In this document: positions 53,108 through 61,677 of the stretch, piece after piece
Position numbering within the stretch: position 1 is the first letter of the stretch
How the letters are laid out: every line of letters begins with the position of its first letter
Source: DASUPK01 sp963782345
GTDB taxonomy: Bacteria > Actinomycetota > Thermoleophilia > Solirubrobacterales > 70-9
Length of the DNA: 64,000 nucleotides
Direction of reading: 5' to 3'
NCBI GenBank assembly: GCA_963782345.1
Contig: CAWAJF010000008.1
Coordinates: 90,144-154,143, forward strand
Made by a program: the position numbers and the translations under genes
Notes under the pieces: generated by a model
What the model was told of the DNA's origin: nothing
Databases searched by the model: none
Seen by the model: only the letters and a program-made list of their open reading frames with translations

Positions 53108-53577
53108 GCCGCGGCCTCGAGCCGGGGCCCGATGGCAGGCCGCGCTGCTGGTGGTCCCTCGACACACCGGACTACCTCGACTACCACGACTCCGAATGGG
53201 GACGGCCGCTGCACGGCGAGGCGGAGCTGTTCGAGCGGCTCACCCTGGAGGCATTCCAGTCAGGCCTCTCCTGGCTCACCATCCTGCGCAAGCGCGAGAA
53301 CTTCCGGCGGGCGTTCGACGGCTTCAAGATCGAGAAGGTCGCGACCTATGGCGACGAGGAGGTGGCTCGTCTGGTCTGGAGCTTCGCCCCGGATCCGGGC
53401 TCCCGGCCGGCGCCGAGGACTCGGTCCGACATCCCGTCGATCACACCGGAGTCCACCGCCCTGGCCAAGGAGCTCAAGCGCCGCGGCTTCGTCTTCCTCG
53501 GGCCGACGACGGCCTACGCCGCGATGCAGGCCGCCGGCCTGGTCAACGACCACCTCGAAGGGTGTGTTTTCCGGTAG
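53104..53577 (+). CDS. tag: DNA-3-methyladenine glycosylase I with internal deletion
   Basis: A 157-residue relative of Tag, a base-excision enzyme removing 3-methyladenine. The N-terminal CWW, then DYHDSEWGRPLHGEAELFER and LEAFQSGLSWLTILRKREN match Tag, and the end NDHLEGCVFR supplies the His and Cys of the zinc snap with the N-terminal Cys and His. The region that normally follows (RLLAD-x-GIVRN-x-x-KI helices) is missing: EEVARL runs directly into VWSFAP. This in-frame loss of roughly 35-45 residues probably impairs activity. The TTG start overlaps the preceding stop (TTGA). Confidence 0.82.
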   Translation: MSRGLEPGPDGRPRCWWSLDTPDYLDYHDSEWGRPLHGEAELFERLTLEAFQSGLSWLTILRKRENFRRAFDGFKIEKVATYGDEEVARLVWSFAPDPGSRPAPRTRSDIPSITPESTALAKELKRRGFVFLGPTTAYAAMQAAGLVNDHLEGCVFR

Positions 53578-53669
53578 CAGACGTCGACGCCAACCCTGGG
53601 TTCCCTTTTGCTGCAACCGGTCGTTCAGGACCCCCTAAAGACTGGCGATGGCAACCCGCATGCGCCAAG

Positions 53670-54158
53670 ATGCCCAAACCAGTGGACGAGACCGCACGCA
53701 GAGGAAATTACGAGTCGGGCGCCGACTACGTGCTCGAGTACGGAGAGCTCCGCTTCTCCTTCAACGAGCGCGACTTCGCCCAGCGTGTGGAGCAGGCGGC
53801 GGTCAAGCTCGACTTCGTCCGCCAGGGTCTCGACGAGCACGAGCTGGAGGACCTGCTCGAGCTCGCCGTGAACGGCGAGATCCGGGAGCCCTGCTCCCCC
53901 CTCGGCGGCCACGTCAACGAGAACTGGGATGAGCTCGTCGGCCCGTCCAACAAGAGCCTCGTGCACTGGCTTCGCCGCCTCGTCTTCCGCGGCGCCTGGC
54001 TCGACCAGCGCGTCAAGGAGGGCGAGCTCGACATCGTCTTCGACGAGTCGAGCCAGACCTTCGGTTACGTCCAGCCGGACCGCGACTCAGAGCTGATCGA
54101 GCTCTCCGAGGAGCCCTCCTGGGGCACGGTCGCCTACGGCGGCCGCGATCGCGCTTAG
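53670..54158 (+). CDS. Conserved hypothetical acidic protein
   Basis: A 162-residue cytosolic protein of no family I recognise. It is rich in Glu/Asp/Leu, with a helical centre (RVEQAAVKLDFVRQGLDEHE and DLLELAVNGEIREP) and a C-terminal beta part. No signal peptide, membrane helix or metal motif is visible. ATG at 53670 is the first good start after the tag gene; codon use is like that of its neighbours, supporting a real gene. The 92 bp before it have no feature. Confidence 0.6.
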   Translation: MPKPVDETARRGNYESGADYVLEYGELRFSFNERDFAQRVEQAAVKLDFVRQGLDEHELEDLLELAVNGEIREPCSPLGGHVNENWDELVGPSNKSLVHWLRRLVFRGAWLDQRVKEGELDIVFDESSQTFGYVQPDRDSELIELSEEPSWGTVAYGGRDRA

Positions 54159-54175
54159 CGGCCAGGCAATAGCTT

Positions 54176-54292
54176 CTAACGGAGCGGCTCGGTGCGGGTG
54201 AGCCAGTGGACCGCCGCCTTGGCCCAAATGGCACCGAGGAGGAGGGCGCCAATCAGGATGACCGGCAGCACAGTGATCTCGAGTGATTCCAT
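54176..54292 (-). CDS. Possible 38-residue single-helix membrane peptide
   Basis: The frame MESLEITVLPVILIGALLLG then AIWAKAAVHWLTRTEPLR has the composition of a one-helix membrane peptide. The ribosome-binding site is weak (GGGACAG). It is convergent with the gene ending at 54158. Plausible but unproven. Confidence 0.4.
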   Translation of the reverse strand: MESLEITVLPVILIGALLLGAIWAKAAVHWLTRTEPLR

Positions 54293-54417
54293 CGTCTGTC
54301 CCAGGATGGCGGGACGTTCTAAGCGGGAGATCAAGGAGTGCCTGCGCCGTCCGCTTTTCATCCAGGTCATCGCTGCTCGTCCAGCGCCCCGTTTGGACAA
54401 GTAGGCTGGCTCGACCG

Positions 54418-54825
54418 ATGTCGCTCGAGTCGAACAAGGCCGTCGTGCGGCAGTTCTACGCGGAGGTCATCAACGACCGAGACCTCGACGCGGTCGATCG
54501 GTTGCTGAGCGAGGACTTCACCCACAATGGCGAGAGACGCGGCCGCCCGGGGCAGCGCCAAGCGGTGGAGGCGTTCCTGCGGGGCTTCCCTGACCTGCAC
54601 AACGAGATCGCTTTCATGCTCGCCGAGGGGGACCTGGTCGCGGCCCACCAGGAGTGGCGCGGCAGGCACGGCGGCGAGTTCCTGGGCTTCGACCCGACGG
54701 GCAGGGTGGTCAACTTCACCTCGACCGCCGTGCTGCGGATCCGCGGCGGGACGATCTCGGAGGCCTGGGACGAGGTCGACATGCTTGCGGTGCTCCAGCA
54801 GGTGGGGGCACTTCCAGGCCACTAA
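54418..54825 (+). CDS. SnoaL-like ester cyclase family protein
   Basis: A 135-residue NTF2-fold protein of the SnoaL-like polyketide cyclase family. NKAVVRQFYAEVINDRDLDA is the usual first helix, GRPGQRQAVEAFLRGFPDLH the second, and GEFLGFDPTGRVVNF with WDEVDMLAVLQQVGAL the C-terminal strands. In this family many members have no known reaction. Start ATG 54418. It is intact, unlike the relative at 14846-15050. Confidence 0.85.
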   Translation: MSLESNKAVVRQFYAEVINDRDLDAVDRLLSEDFTHNGERRGRPGQRQAVEAFLRGFPDLHNEIAFMLAEGDLVAAHQEWRGRHGGEFLGFDPTGRVVNFTSTAVLRIRGGTISEAWDEVDMLAVLQQVGALPGH

Positions 54826-54898
54826 GACAGGGTGCCGAACCTCCGGGCGGCGAGGTGCGATTGCGGAAGCTCCTGGCCCCCGGCCGGCGGCGAATCCG

Positions 54899-56224
54899 TC
54901 AGCCGGTGAGCCAGCTCGGCGGATCGATCTTCGGCACCCCGCTCGCGATCCTCTGCATCACCCCGTAGAAGCGCGGCAGCTCCGGGTAGACGATCGCCTT
55001 GCCCGTCGTGATCAGGCCGACGGAGATCGCGCGCTCCGGATCGGCCCAGCCCATGATGTTGATCAGCCCGAGGTGGCCGAAGGCGAGGTCGGTGTCTCGC
55101 CCGTAGAGGCTCACGACCTTGGCTCCGAGCATCAGGCCATAGGAGAACCGCGTCGGGAAGATGAGCGAGAAGTCGATCTCGAGATGCGACTGCTCGGTGA
55201 GAGCGCGGCGGATCGTCCGCTCCTCCATCACACGGACGCCGTCGAGCTCGCCGCCCATCCGGAAGATCTCGAAGAAGCGCGAGAGCTCATTTGCGCTGGT
55301 GATCACGTTGGCCGATGGGATCAGCCCGGTGAGGAAGGGGCTCTGGTTCGAGTTCTCCACGACCTCGTCGAGCGGCACGCCGAGCACTCGCGTGACCAGA
55401 TTGGAGAGCGGCGGCAGCAGGGGCGGCCCCGTCACATAGCTCGGTGCGACCTCCTCGACGTCCTCGGGACTGACTCCGTAGTTCATCCACCGGAAGCCGA
55501 GCGGGTCCAGGATCTCCTCCATCAGCACATCGCGGACCGTCTTGCCGGTGACGCGCCGGACGATCTCGCCGAGGATGAACCCGCCCGAGACGGCGTGGTA
55601 GGCCAGCATCCGTCCCGGCCGGACGGTCGGCTTCGCCTCGCAGATCAGCCTGACGGTCAGATCCCAGTCGTCGAGTGAGTTGACGTCGAGCGCCTCCTTC
55701 GGCATCGAGGCAATGCCAGCGCGGTGGGCCAGGACGTGCGCGATGGTCGTCCCCTCCTTGCCGTTCTGCGCGTACTCGGGGATGTACTCGCCGACGCGGT
55801 CGCCGATGTGGAGGAGGCGGCGCTCGTCGAGCAGGTGGATGACCATCGCCGTCACCGCCTTCGACGCCGAGAAGATGCACGCCGGCGTCCCTGTGGTCAT
55901 CGGGACCTTCGGCGCGTCCTCCGAGTCCGAAGGCCCATTGCCACGGGCGTGCCCGATGGCGCGGTCGAGGACCACCCTTCCCTCGCGACGCACGCAGAGC
56001 TGGAGGCCAGGATGGACGCCGGTGCGGTAGAGGTCGACGGCCCCCTCCCAGATGTGCTCGAGGGTCTCGGGATCCAGGCCGGCCGAGCTCGGCTCCTCCT
56101 CGTGGGCGATGGTGGTCACCGAGTCGAGGTCGGACGGCACCTTGATCCGGTGGAAGACGTCCGGGACGCCCGGCAGATGCGGTAGATGCAGGACGTCCGA
56201 GAGGTGTGGACGTCGCGGCGTCAT
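54899..56224 (-). CDS. Serine hydrolase, class C beta-lactamase/esterase family
   Basis: A 441-residue penicillin-binding-protein-like hydrolase of the beta-lactamase (PF00144) family, probably an esterase or peptidase. The active-site S-x-x-K is in CIFSASKAVTAMV; the Tyr motif is YHAVSGGFILGEIVRR; and a His-Leu-Gly near the C terminus, FGHLGLINIMGWADP, takes the place of KTG. No signal peptide is seen, so it is likely cytoplasmic. The start ATG at 56224 lies 6 bp after the rho stop, suggesting co-transcription. Confidence 0.87.
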   Translation of the reverse strand: MTPRRPHLSDVLHLPHLPGVPDVFHRIKVPSDLDSVTTIAHEEEPSSAGLDPETLEHIWEGAVDLYRTGVHPGLQLCVRREGRVVLDRAIGHARGNGPSDSEDAPKVPMTTGTPACIFSASKAVTAMVIHLLDERRLLHIGDRVGEYIPEYAQNGKEGTTIAHVLAHRAGIASMPKEALDVNSLDDWDLTVRLICEAKPTVRPGRMLAYHAVSGGFILGEIVRRVTGKTVRDVLMEEILDPLGFRWMNYGVSPEDVEEVAPSYVTGPPLLPPLSNLVTRVLGVPLDEVVENSNQSPFLTGLIPSANVITSANELSRFFEIFRMGGELDGVRVMEERTIRRALTEQSHLEIDFSLIFPTRFSYGLMLGAKVVSLYGRDTDLAFGHLGLINIMGWADPERAISVGLITTGKAIVYPELPRFYGVMQRIASGVPKIDPPSWLTG

Positions 56225-56230
56225 CGCCGG

Positions 56231-57547
56231 TTACAGGCGGGAGAGCAGCTCCGCGTTGCTCCCGGTCGCCACGATCTGATCCGAGAGTGCCCGGGCCGCT
56301 TCCTCCGCGTCCATTTCGGCCAGCTCCTCGCGCAGGCGGCGGACCCTGTCCATCTCATCGGAGTCCCGAAGCTCGTCCTCACCCGAGGCGCGGGAGTCGG
56401 CCACCACCAGCGCCGGGACGATGCCCTTGGCGGCCAACCCCGCGTCGAGGCGAAGCAGCAGGTTCTCGGTGGTCTCGAGAGCCTCGCGAACCTCGCTGCC
56501 ACGGTCGTCGGAATCGAGCACGGTGGCGATCACGGTGAGCGAGCCGCTGCCCTCCTCATCGAGCTCACGGCCGGCGCCGAAGATCCGCTTGACGCGACCG
56601 GCGTCCCGGTAGCCGAGGGCGAGCCTACTCAGGGAGTCGATCAGCACGACGACGTCCTGCCCGGCTTCGGCGAGGCGCTTCGCGTGGCCCATGGCGAGCT
56701 CCGCCGCGCGAATCTGATCGCGCGGCTCCTGATCCGCCGTCGCGGCGAAGATCTCCGCCTCCGGAAGGGCGCGCTCCCATAGCGGTACCTCCTCGGGGCG
56801 CTCGTCCGCCAGCAGCACGCACAGGTGCGCACCGGCCTCGGCGATCGGCGCGCCGAGCGCGCGAAGCAGCGTGGTCCGGCCGGAGCGCGGCTGCGCGAGG
56901 ATCAGGACCCTCTGACCGAAGGCAAGCGGGCCGAGCAGGTCGACGGCGCGAACGAGCGGGTCGCCGGGGGCTTCGGGCGGGAGCAGGCGCCGATGCGGTG
57001 GCGCCGCGGTCAGATCCTCGAAGTGCTTGCGCTCGCCCTCGGGGCTCTGCCCGTTGACGGTCTCGACGCGGACCAGGGCGCGGTGGCGCTCGCCGCGCCG
57101 CGGCTGCCGAGCCGGGCCCGTCACCTGGTCGCCGGGACGCAGCTCGCAGCGGCGAATCTGGGAGGCGGAGACGTAGACGTCGCCTTCCGCCTCGTTCATC
57201 CCGCTCAGCCGCAGGAACCCGTATCCCTGGGGCATCCGGTCGAGTACCCCGGTGACCTCCTCGGCCTCGGCCTCCGGCTCCTCCTCGTCCTCCGTCTCCT
57301 CCTCGCCCTCAGGCTCCTCGGCGGGCTCCGCCTCGTCCTCGGGCGCGGCCTCGCCCTTGGGGCGCGCGCGCTCGCGCCTGGGCCGATCGGGGCGGGGCTT
57401 TCGCTCCGGCCGCTTGGGTTCCTCGTCGCCGCCGCGCTCCTCGATCGCCTCGATCAGCTCGTCGCGCGGGAGCATCCGGTAGCGCGGCACCCCGAGCTCA
57501 CGCGCCCGCTGATGCAGATCGGCGAGATGTTGGTCCTTGAGTGCCAT
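56231..57547 (-). CDS. Rho-type transcription termination factor with altered P-loop
   Basis: A 438-residue Rho homologue. Residues 3-40 match the Rho N-terminal helical domain; 41-97 are an Arg-rich then strongly acidic insertion. Residues 98-165 are the cold-shock-like RNA-binding domain (GVLDRMPQGYGFLRL, DVYVSASQIRRCELRPGD). The ATPase core contains ADERPEEVP, VVVLIDSLSRLALGYR (Walker B) and GSGSLTVIATVLDSD. The Walker A reads LAQPRSGRTTLL, so Arg224 replaces the essential Lys of the usual GKT. It may hydrolyse ATP poorly or not at all, or be a paralogue of a normal Rho encoded elsewhere. Confidence 0.85.
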   Translation of the reverse strand: MALKDQHLADLHQRARELGVPRYRMLPRDELIEAIEERGGDEEPKRPERKPRPDRPRRERARPKGEAAPEDEAEPAEEPEGEEETEDEEEPEAEAEEVTGVLDRMPQGYGFLRLSGMNEAEGDVYVSASQIRRCELRPGDQVTGPARQPRRGERHRALVRVETVNGQSPEGERKHFEDLTAAPPHRRLLPPEAPGDPLVRAVDLLGPLAFGQRVLILAQPRSGRTTLLRALGAPIAEAGAHLCVLLADERPEEVPLWERALPEAEIFAATADQEPRDQIRAAELAMGHAKRLAEAGQDVVVLIDSLSRLALGYRDAGRVKRIFGAGRELDEEGSGSLTVIATVLDSDDRGSEVREALETTENLLLRLDAGLAAKGIVPALVVADSRASGEDELRDSDEMDRVRRLREELAEMDAEEAARALSDQIVATGSNAELLSRL

Positions 57548-57589
57548 CAACGCGGGGCATGCTAGTGGCCCCAATCAGGCGACCGCCGG

Positions 57590-59266
57590 CTAGGAGGCAG
57601 GCACCCTGCTCGGATCGAGTCCCTCGGCCTCCGCCACGCGGCTCCACTCCTCCGCCTCCTTGGCGACGCGTGACGGGCTCCAGCCGAGCTCATCGCCGAG
57701 CACGGCGGCCACCGCATCGATGCGCGCGCGCTCGCGGAGCTCCGGCTCGGCGAGCAGGCCCAGGCGCGTTCGCCGCAGGAGGACGTCGCCGACCGTGCGG
57801 GCCTGCTCGTGCCTCGCCGCGACCACGACCTCCGCCATCAGGTCGGGGAGGCCGGGGACGATCGGCTCGGCGAGCTCCGGGCGCTCCTCACAGAGGTCGA
57901 GCACCCCCCGGGCGGCGTGTCCGTAGCGGAAGGAGAGCTGGTCGGCCGCGCCCTCGGGGAGCTCGACGCTTGTCTCGAGATCCTCCGGGCGGGCCGGCAT
58001 GCCGAGCGGGATGTCGTCAGTGCGGCGCTGGGCCTCGCGGCCCTCCCGCTCGACGATGCGATCGACGACCTGCGCGGCCATGCGGCGGAAGGTGGTCAGC
58101 TTGCCGCCGGTGATGCTGAGCATCCCGGACGAGGTCTCATACAGCTCGGCCTTCCGCGAGATGTCGACCGACTTCTTCGGGTCGCCCGAGGAGATCAGGG
58201 GACGGACGCCCGCGTAGGCGCCGGTCAACTGGCCCGGGTCGATGTCCGTCCCGAAGTAGGCGTTGAGGGCGTTCAACAGGTACCCGATGTCGCCCTCGCT
58301 CGGCGGCACGTGGTCGATGCCGCCCTCGTAGTCGTTGTCCGTCGTCCCGACCAGGACTCGCCCGTACCAGGGGAGCGCGAAGATCGTCCGATCGGAGCCG
58401 GCCGGGACGATGCAGGCGGCGGTCCCGATGTCGAGGTCGGCGGTCGAGAGGGTGATGTGGGATCCGCGGCTCGGCCTGATGTTCGGGATCTCCTCTTCGC
58501 TCAGTAGCTCTCCGGGGCGGATCCGGTCGGCCCAGACACCGGTGGCGTTGACCACGTTGGCGGCGTCGATCTCCACCCGCTCGCCGGACTCGGCCTCGGT
58601 CACAGCGACACCGGTGGCCTTCCCGCCATCCTCCAGCACCTCGGTCACCTCCGCCCCGTTGAGGATCACGGCGCCGAATCGCTCCGCCTCGCCGAGCACT
58701 GTGAGCACGAGACGACTGTCGTCGGTCTGGCAGTCGTAGAACAGGTACGCCGCGCTCGGGTCAATCGGCTCGAGCGCCGGGATCAGCTCCACCGCCTCCT
58801 CGCCGGTGATGGTGCGGTGGCGGTCGGGTGACCAGTACTCAGCCTCCTCACGATGCTCATTGCGCTGGCTTCGCCCCCGTCCGATTCGCGAGGTCGCCAT
58901 CACGTCGTACATGTTCAGTCCGATCCCGATCGCCCGGTTCTTCCGCTCCCCGGCCAGCGCCGGAACCAGAAACGGAGTCGGGTAGACGAGATGCGGCGCG
59001 AGCCGGACGAGCAGCTGGCGCTCCAGCAGGGCCTCGCGGACCAGGCCGAGGTCGAAGTTCTGCAGGTAGCGCAGGCCACCGTGGACCATCTTGGACGAGC
59101 GGCTGGAGGTCCCCTGACCGAAGTCGCCCCGCTCGACCAGCGCGACGGAGTAGCCGCGCGAGGCGGAGTCGAGCGCCACCCCCGCGCCGGTGATCCCGCC
59201 CCCGACCACGACGACGTCGAAGGCGTCCTCCTGCATCGCGGCGAGTGCGCGGTCGCGCGAGATCAT
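57590..59266 (-). CDS. glpD: FAD-dependent glycerol-3-phosphate dehydrogenase
   Basis: A 558-residue membrane-associated enzyme oxidising glycerol-3-phosphate to dihydroxyacetone phosphate and passing electrons to quinone. The dinucleotide motif FDVVVVGGGITGAGVALDSA is near residue 16, followed by RSSKMVHGGLRYLQNFDLGL and the C-terminal DAO domain (SITGGKLTTFRRMA). Its start overlaps the nitroreductase stop by 4 bp. No glpF or glpK is in the window. Confidence 0.93.
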   Translation of the reverse strand: MISRDRALAAMQEDAFDVVVVGGGITGAGVALDSASRGYSVALVERGDFGQGTSSRSSKMVHGGLRYLQNFDLGLVREALLERQLLVRLAPHLVYPTPFLVPALAGERKNRAIGIGLNMYDVMATSRIGRGRSQRNEHREEAEYWSPDRHRTITGEEAVELIPALEPIDPSAAYLFYDCQTDDSRLVLTVLGEAERFGAVILNGAEVTEVLEDGGKATGVAVTEAESGERVEIDAANVVNATGVWADRIRPGELLSEEEIPNIRPSRGSHITLSTADLDIGTAACIVPAGSDRTIFALPWYGRVLVGTTDNDYEGGIDHVPPSEGDIGYLLNALNAYFGTDIDPGQLTGAYAGVRPLISSGDPKKSVDISRKAELYETSSGMLSITGGKLTTFRRMAAQVVDRIVEREGREAQRRTDDIPLGMPARPEDLETSVELPEGAADQLSFRYGHAARGVLDLCEERPELAEPIVPGLPDLMAEVVVAARHEQARTVGDVLLRRTRLGLLAEPELRERARIDAVAAVLGDELGWSPSRVAKEAEEWSRVAEAEGLDPSRVPAS

Positions 59267-59772
59267 TCGAGGAACTCGATCACCTGATCAGCGGGCAGCC
59301 GCTCGGGCGTCCGCTGCTCCTGAACCGGGCCGCCGAGATGAAGGAGCCCGACGAAGCGCTCCTCATCGAGCATGCCGACGGCCGCCTGTCCCTCGCCGGT
59401 GCGGAGCACCTCGGGCATTCGCCAATAGGTGGCGAGGCCCCGGCCGTGAGCGGTGAGCAGCACGATGTATGCGGCGCAGGCGGTGGCGTGCAGGTCCTCC
59501 TCGTCCTGAACCGGGTCCCCGGTCAACGCGCACGAGACGACCACCAGCGTCGGGGCACGATCGAGCTTCGCGGCCGACTCGGGACCGGCCGCCTCCTTGA
59601 GCCGCTCCAGCGCCCGCGGGCCGATCACTCGCAGCCGCCACGGGTTGGTCAGGTTGTGATTCGGAGCCCAGCGGGCGAGCTCGAGGATCTCCTCGAGCAG
59701 CCCGCGCTCGACCGGCTCGGGCCGGTAGGCCTTGTGGGTGCGTCGCGTGCGGATCGCCTCCTCGACTTCCAT
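59263..59772 (-). CDS. Nitroreductase family protein (FMN-dependent)
   Basis: A 169-residue FMN-binding nitroreductase-like protein. AIRTRRTHKAYRPEPVERGL is the standard N terminus (usually RRS-x-R), and WAPNHNLTNPWRLRVIG the second FMN segment (P-S-x-x-N-x-Q-P-W). The C terminus GLLHLGGPVQE corresponds to the usual GYP-like end. It overlaps glpD by 4 bp and is likely co-transcribed with it. Substrate unknown. Confidence 0.88.
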   Translation of the reverse strand: MEVEEAIRTRRTHKAYRPEPVERGLLEEILELARWAPNHNLTNPWRLRVIGPRALERLKEAAGPESAAKLDRAPTLVVVSCALTGDPVQDEEDLHATACAAYIVLLTAHGRGLATYWRMPEVLRTGEGQAAVGMLDEERFVGLLHLGGPVQEQRTPERLPADQVIEFLE

Positions 59773-59836
59773 ACGAGAAACCTAGACGGTCGATTCCGAA
59801 TCACGTGCGCCCGGGGCGTGCGGCAGGCGCGACCCG

Positions 59837-61677
59837 TCAGGTGCCTGGCAGGCGGCGCCGGTACATCACCCAGCCCCCCCAGATCACGCCTGCACCCACC
59901 GCGACGATTCCGAGCGCGATCAGCCAACCCGGTATGCCTCCCCCGCTTCCGCCGCCGGACTCGCGCGAAGACGCCGGCGCGATCGGGACCGGATGGGGCT
60001 CCTCTGATATCTGGGTTCCCGTGGGACTCGCCGGCGCCGGACTGGCTCCCGGCTTGGCCTTGGCGTCGCGGCCCCCCGCGTTGACCGTGGCGCCGCCCGT
60101 GGCGCCCGCGGCCGCGCTCCCGCCGGCGACGTTCGAGTGGGCCTCGGGACGGGACTGAGGGGGAAGGCCGCGGCGTTCACCGCCATCAGCGCCTGCCCTG
60201 TCACCCAGGCGGGCGTCTGGTCGCTGCCGGCCGAGTAGCGGTAGTGGCCGTCCCGTGCCTGCGCCGAGGCCAGATAGCTGAGCGGCGAGCCGCCACTGCG
60301 CACCGACGCGGGCGAGACCCCCGCCGCGAGCAGTCCCTGGGCGGCCCAGGCGGTCGACTGCGCGTTGACCGGGCCACCGGACAGTGCAAAGCCACCGCCC
60401 ACGCGCTGCACTCCGCGCAGGTAGGAGACGGCGCGCCGAGCGCCCCCGCCGCCTGAGGCCCCGAGGGCCTGCAGCACCGCCCCGGTGCTGTCGGGGTCGC
60501 TGGCCGACTCGGCCGCGAATCCCCAGCCGCCGTCGTCGTTCTGGACGCCGCGCAGCCAGGAGACCGCGCGGGAGTTGCCCGCGGTCGCACCGGCGGCCTT
60601 CAGCGCGAGGATCCCGAAGGCGGTGGGGTTGACCTGCTCACCCCAGGAGCCGTCCCGGCCCCGTCGCGCGAGCAGGCGGCTGACTAGATCGTGACCCTGG
60701 AAGCTCCGCGGGTTGAGCCCGGCCCCGTGGAGGAGCAGGATCGTGCGCTCGATGTCTCCGGTGGTGCTGATCTGGCCGACCGTTCCGGCCAGATAGCCGA
60801 TCGGCGTCGCATCCCCGTGATCGACGTCGAGCGGATTCACCGCCGCAGCCTCCAGGCCCAGCACGGCCCACCCGGTCATCGCGGGGCTCGACTGCTCGCC
60901 GCGAGCGAAGCCGAAGCCCCCGTCGCCATTCTGGGCAGCGCGCAGCCAGGAAACGGCGGCGCCGGGGCCGCCGCCCGAGGCATCGGCGCGCGGACCGCCG
61001 AGCAGAGCGGGCATGGCCGCCATCAGCGCGACGATCAGACACGCCGCGCCCGCCGTCGCGCCCCGCGCCCGCGGGGTCGCCATCGCTGCAGGCTTCCACG
61101 CGAACTCGAAGCGGCGCCGGTAGCGAATCAGCATGCGCACCATCGCCGGACCCGCCACGAGCGCGAGCGCCGCGTTGCCGGCCGCGTGCGCGATGTTGAA
61201 CGGGATGCCGCGCGCTGAGAGGGCGAGGAAGCGGCCGAGCGACTGCTCCCCGCCATAGGTGACCATCAACGAGAAGTCGAGCAGGGCCCCATAGGCGAGA
61301 CCGGCGAGGGCGCAGACGGCGGCCAGCCCGAAGCGACCGAGCCGCCGGCCGGTCAGCCCGGCGAGCCCCGCGCCGACGACCCCGATCAGACCCCAGCCCG
61401 CCATCTGCCACGGCGTCCACGGGCCCTGACCGAGCCAGAAATTGGAGACCACCGCCGAAAAGGCGCCGACGGCGAACCCGGGAGCGCCGCCGAGGGCATA
61501 CCCCGCGATCAGCGTCAGGTCGGTGGTCGGCACCACATTCGGGATCGGCGAGAACGCGACGCGGCCCGCGACCGAGATCGCCGCGAGCGCGGCGATCAGG
61601 GCCACGATCTGCGCGGGAGGACGGGAGCGCTCATACCAGGCGAACCCGCCGAGCAGCGTGAGAGCGAGCATCACCAT
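59837..61677 (-). CDS. ECF transporter S component fused to squalene-cyclase-like repeats and a C-terminal anchor (frameshifted)
   Basis: Substrate-binding membrane subunit of an energy-coupling-factor vitamin transporter, fused to an extracytoplasmic alpha/alpha-repeat domain. Residues about 1-180 form six hydrophobic segments with NVVPTTDLTLIAGYALGG and GQGPWTPWQMAGWGLIGVVG, typical of an S component. Residues about 215-500 contain repeats such as VSWLRAAQNGDGGFGFARGE and VSWLRGVQNDDGGWGFAAE (prenyltransferase/squalene oxidase type). In a run of five C (60159-60163 on the plus strand) one base seems missing: adding a C restores a Pro/Ala linker and an anchor (IPGWLIALGIVAVGAGVIWG, then YRRRLPGT) ending at 59837. 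The ATG at 61677 overlaps the EcfA stop. Substrate unknown; cobalamin-type compounds are a reasonable guess. Confidence 0.8.
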
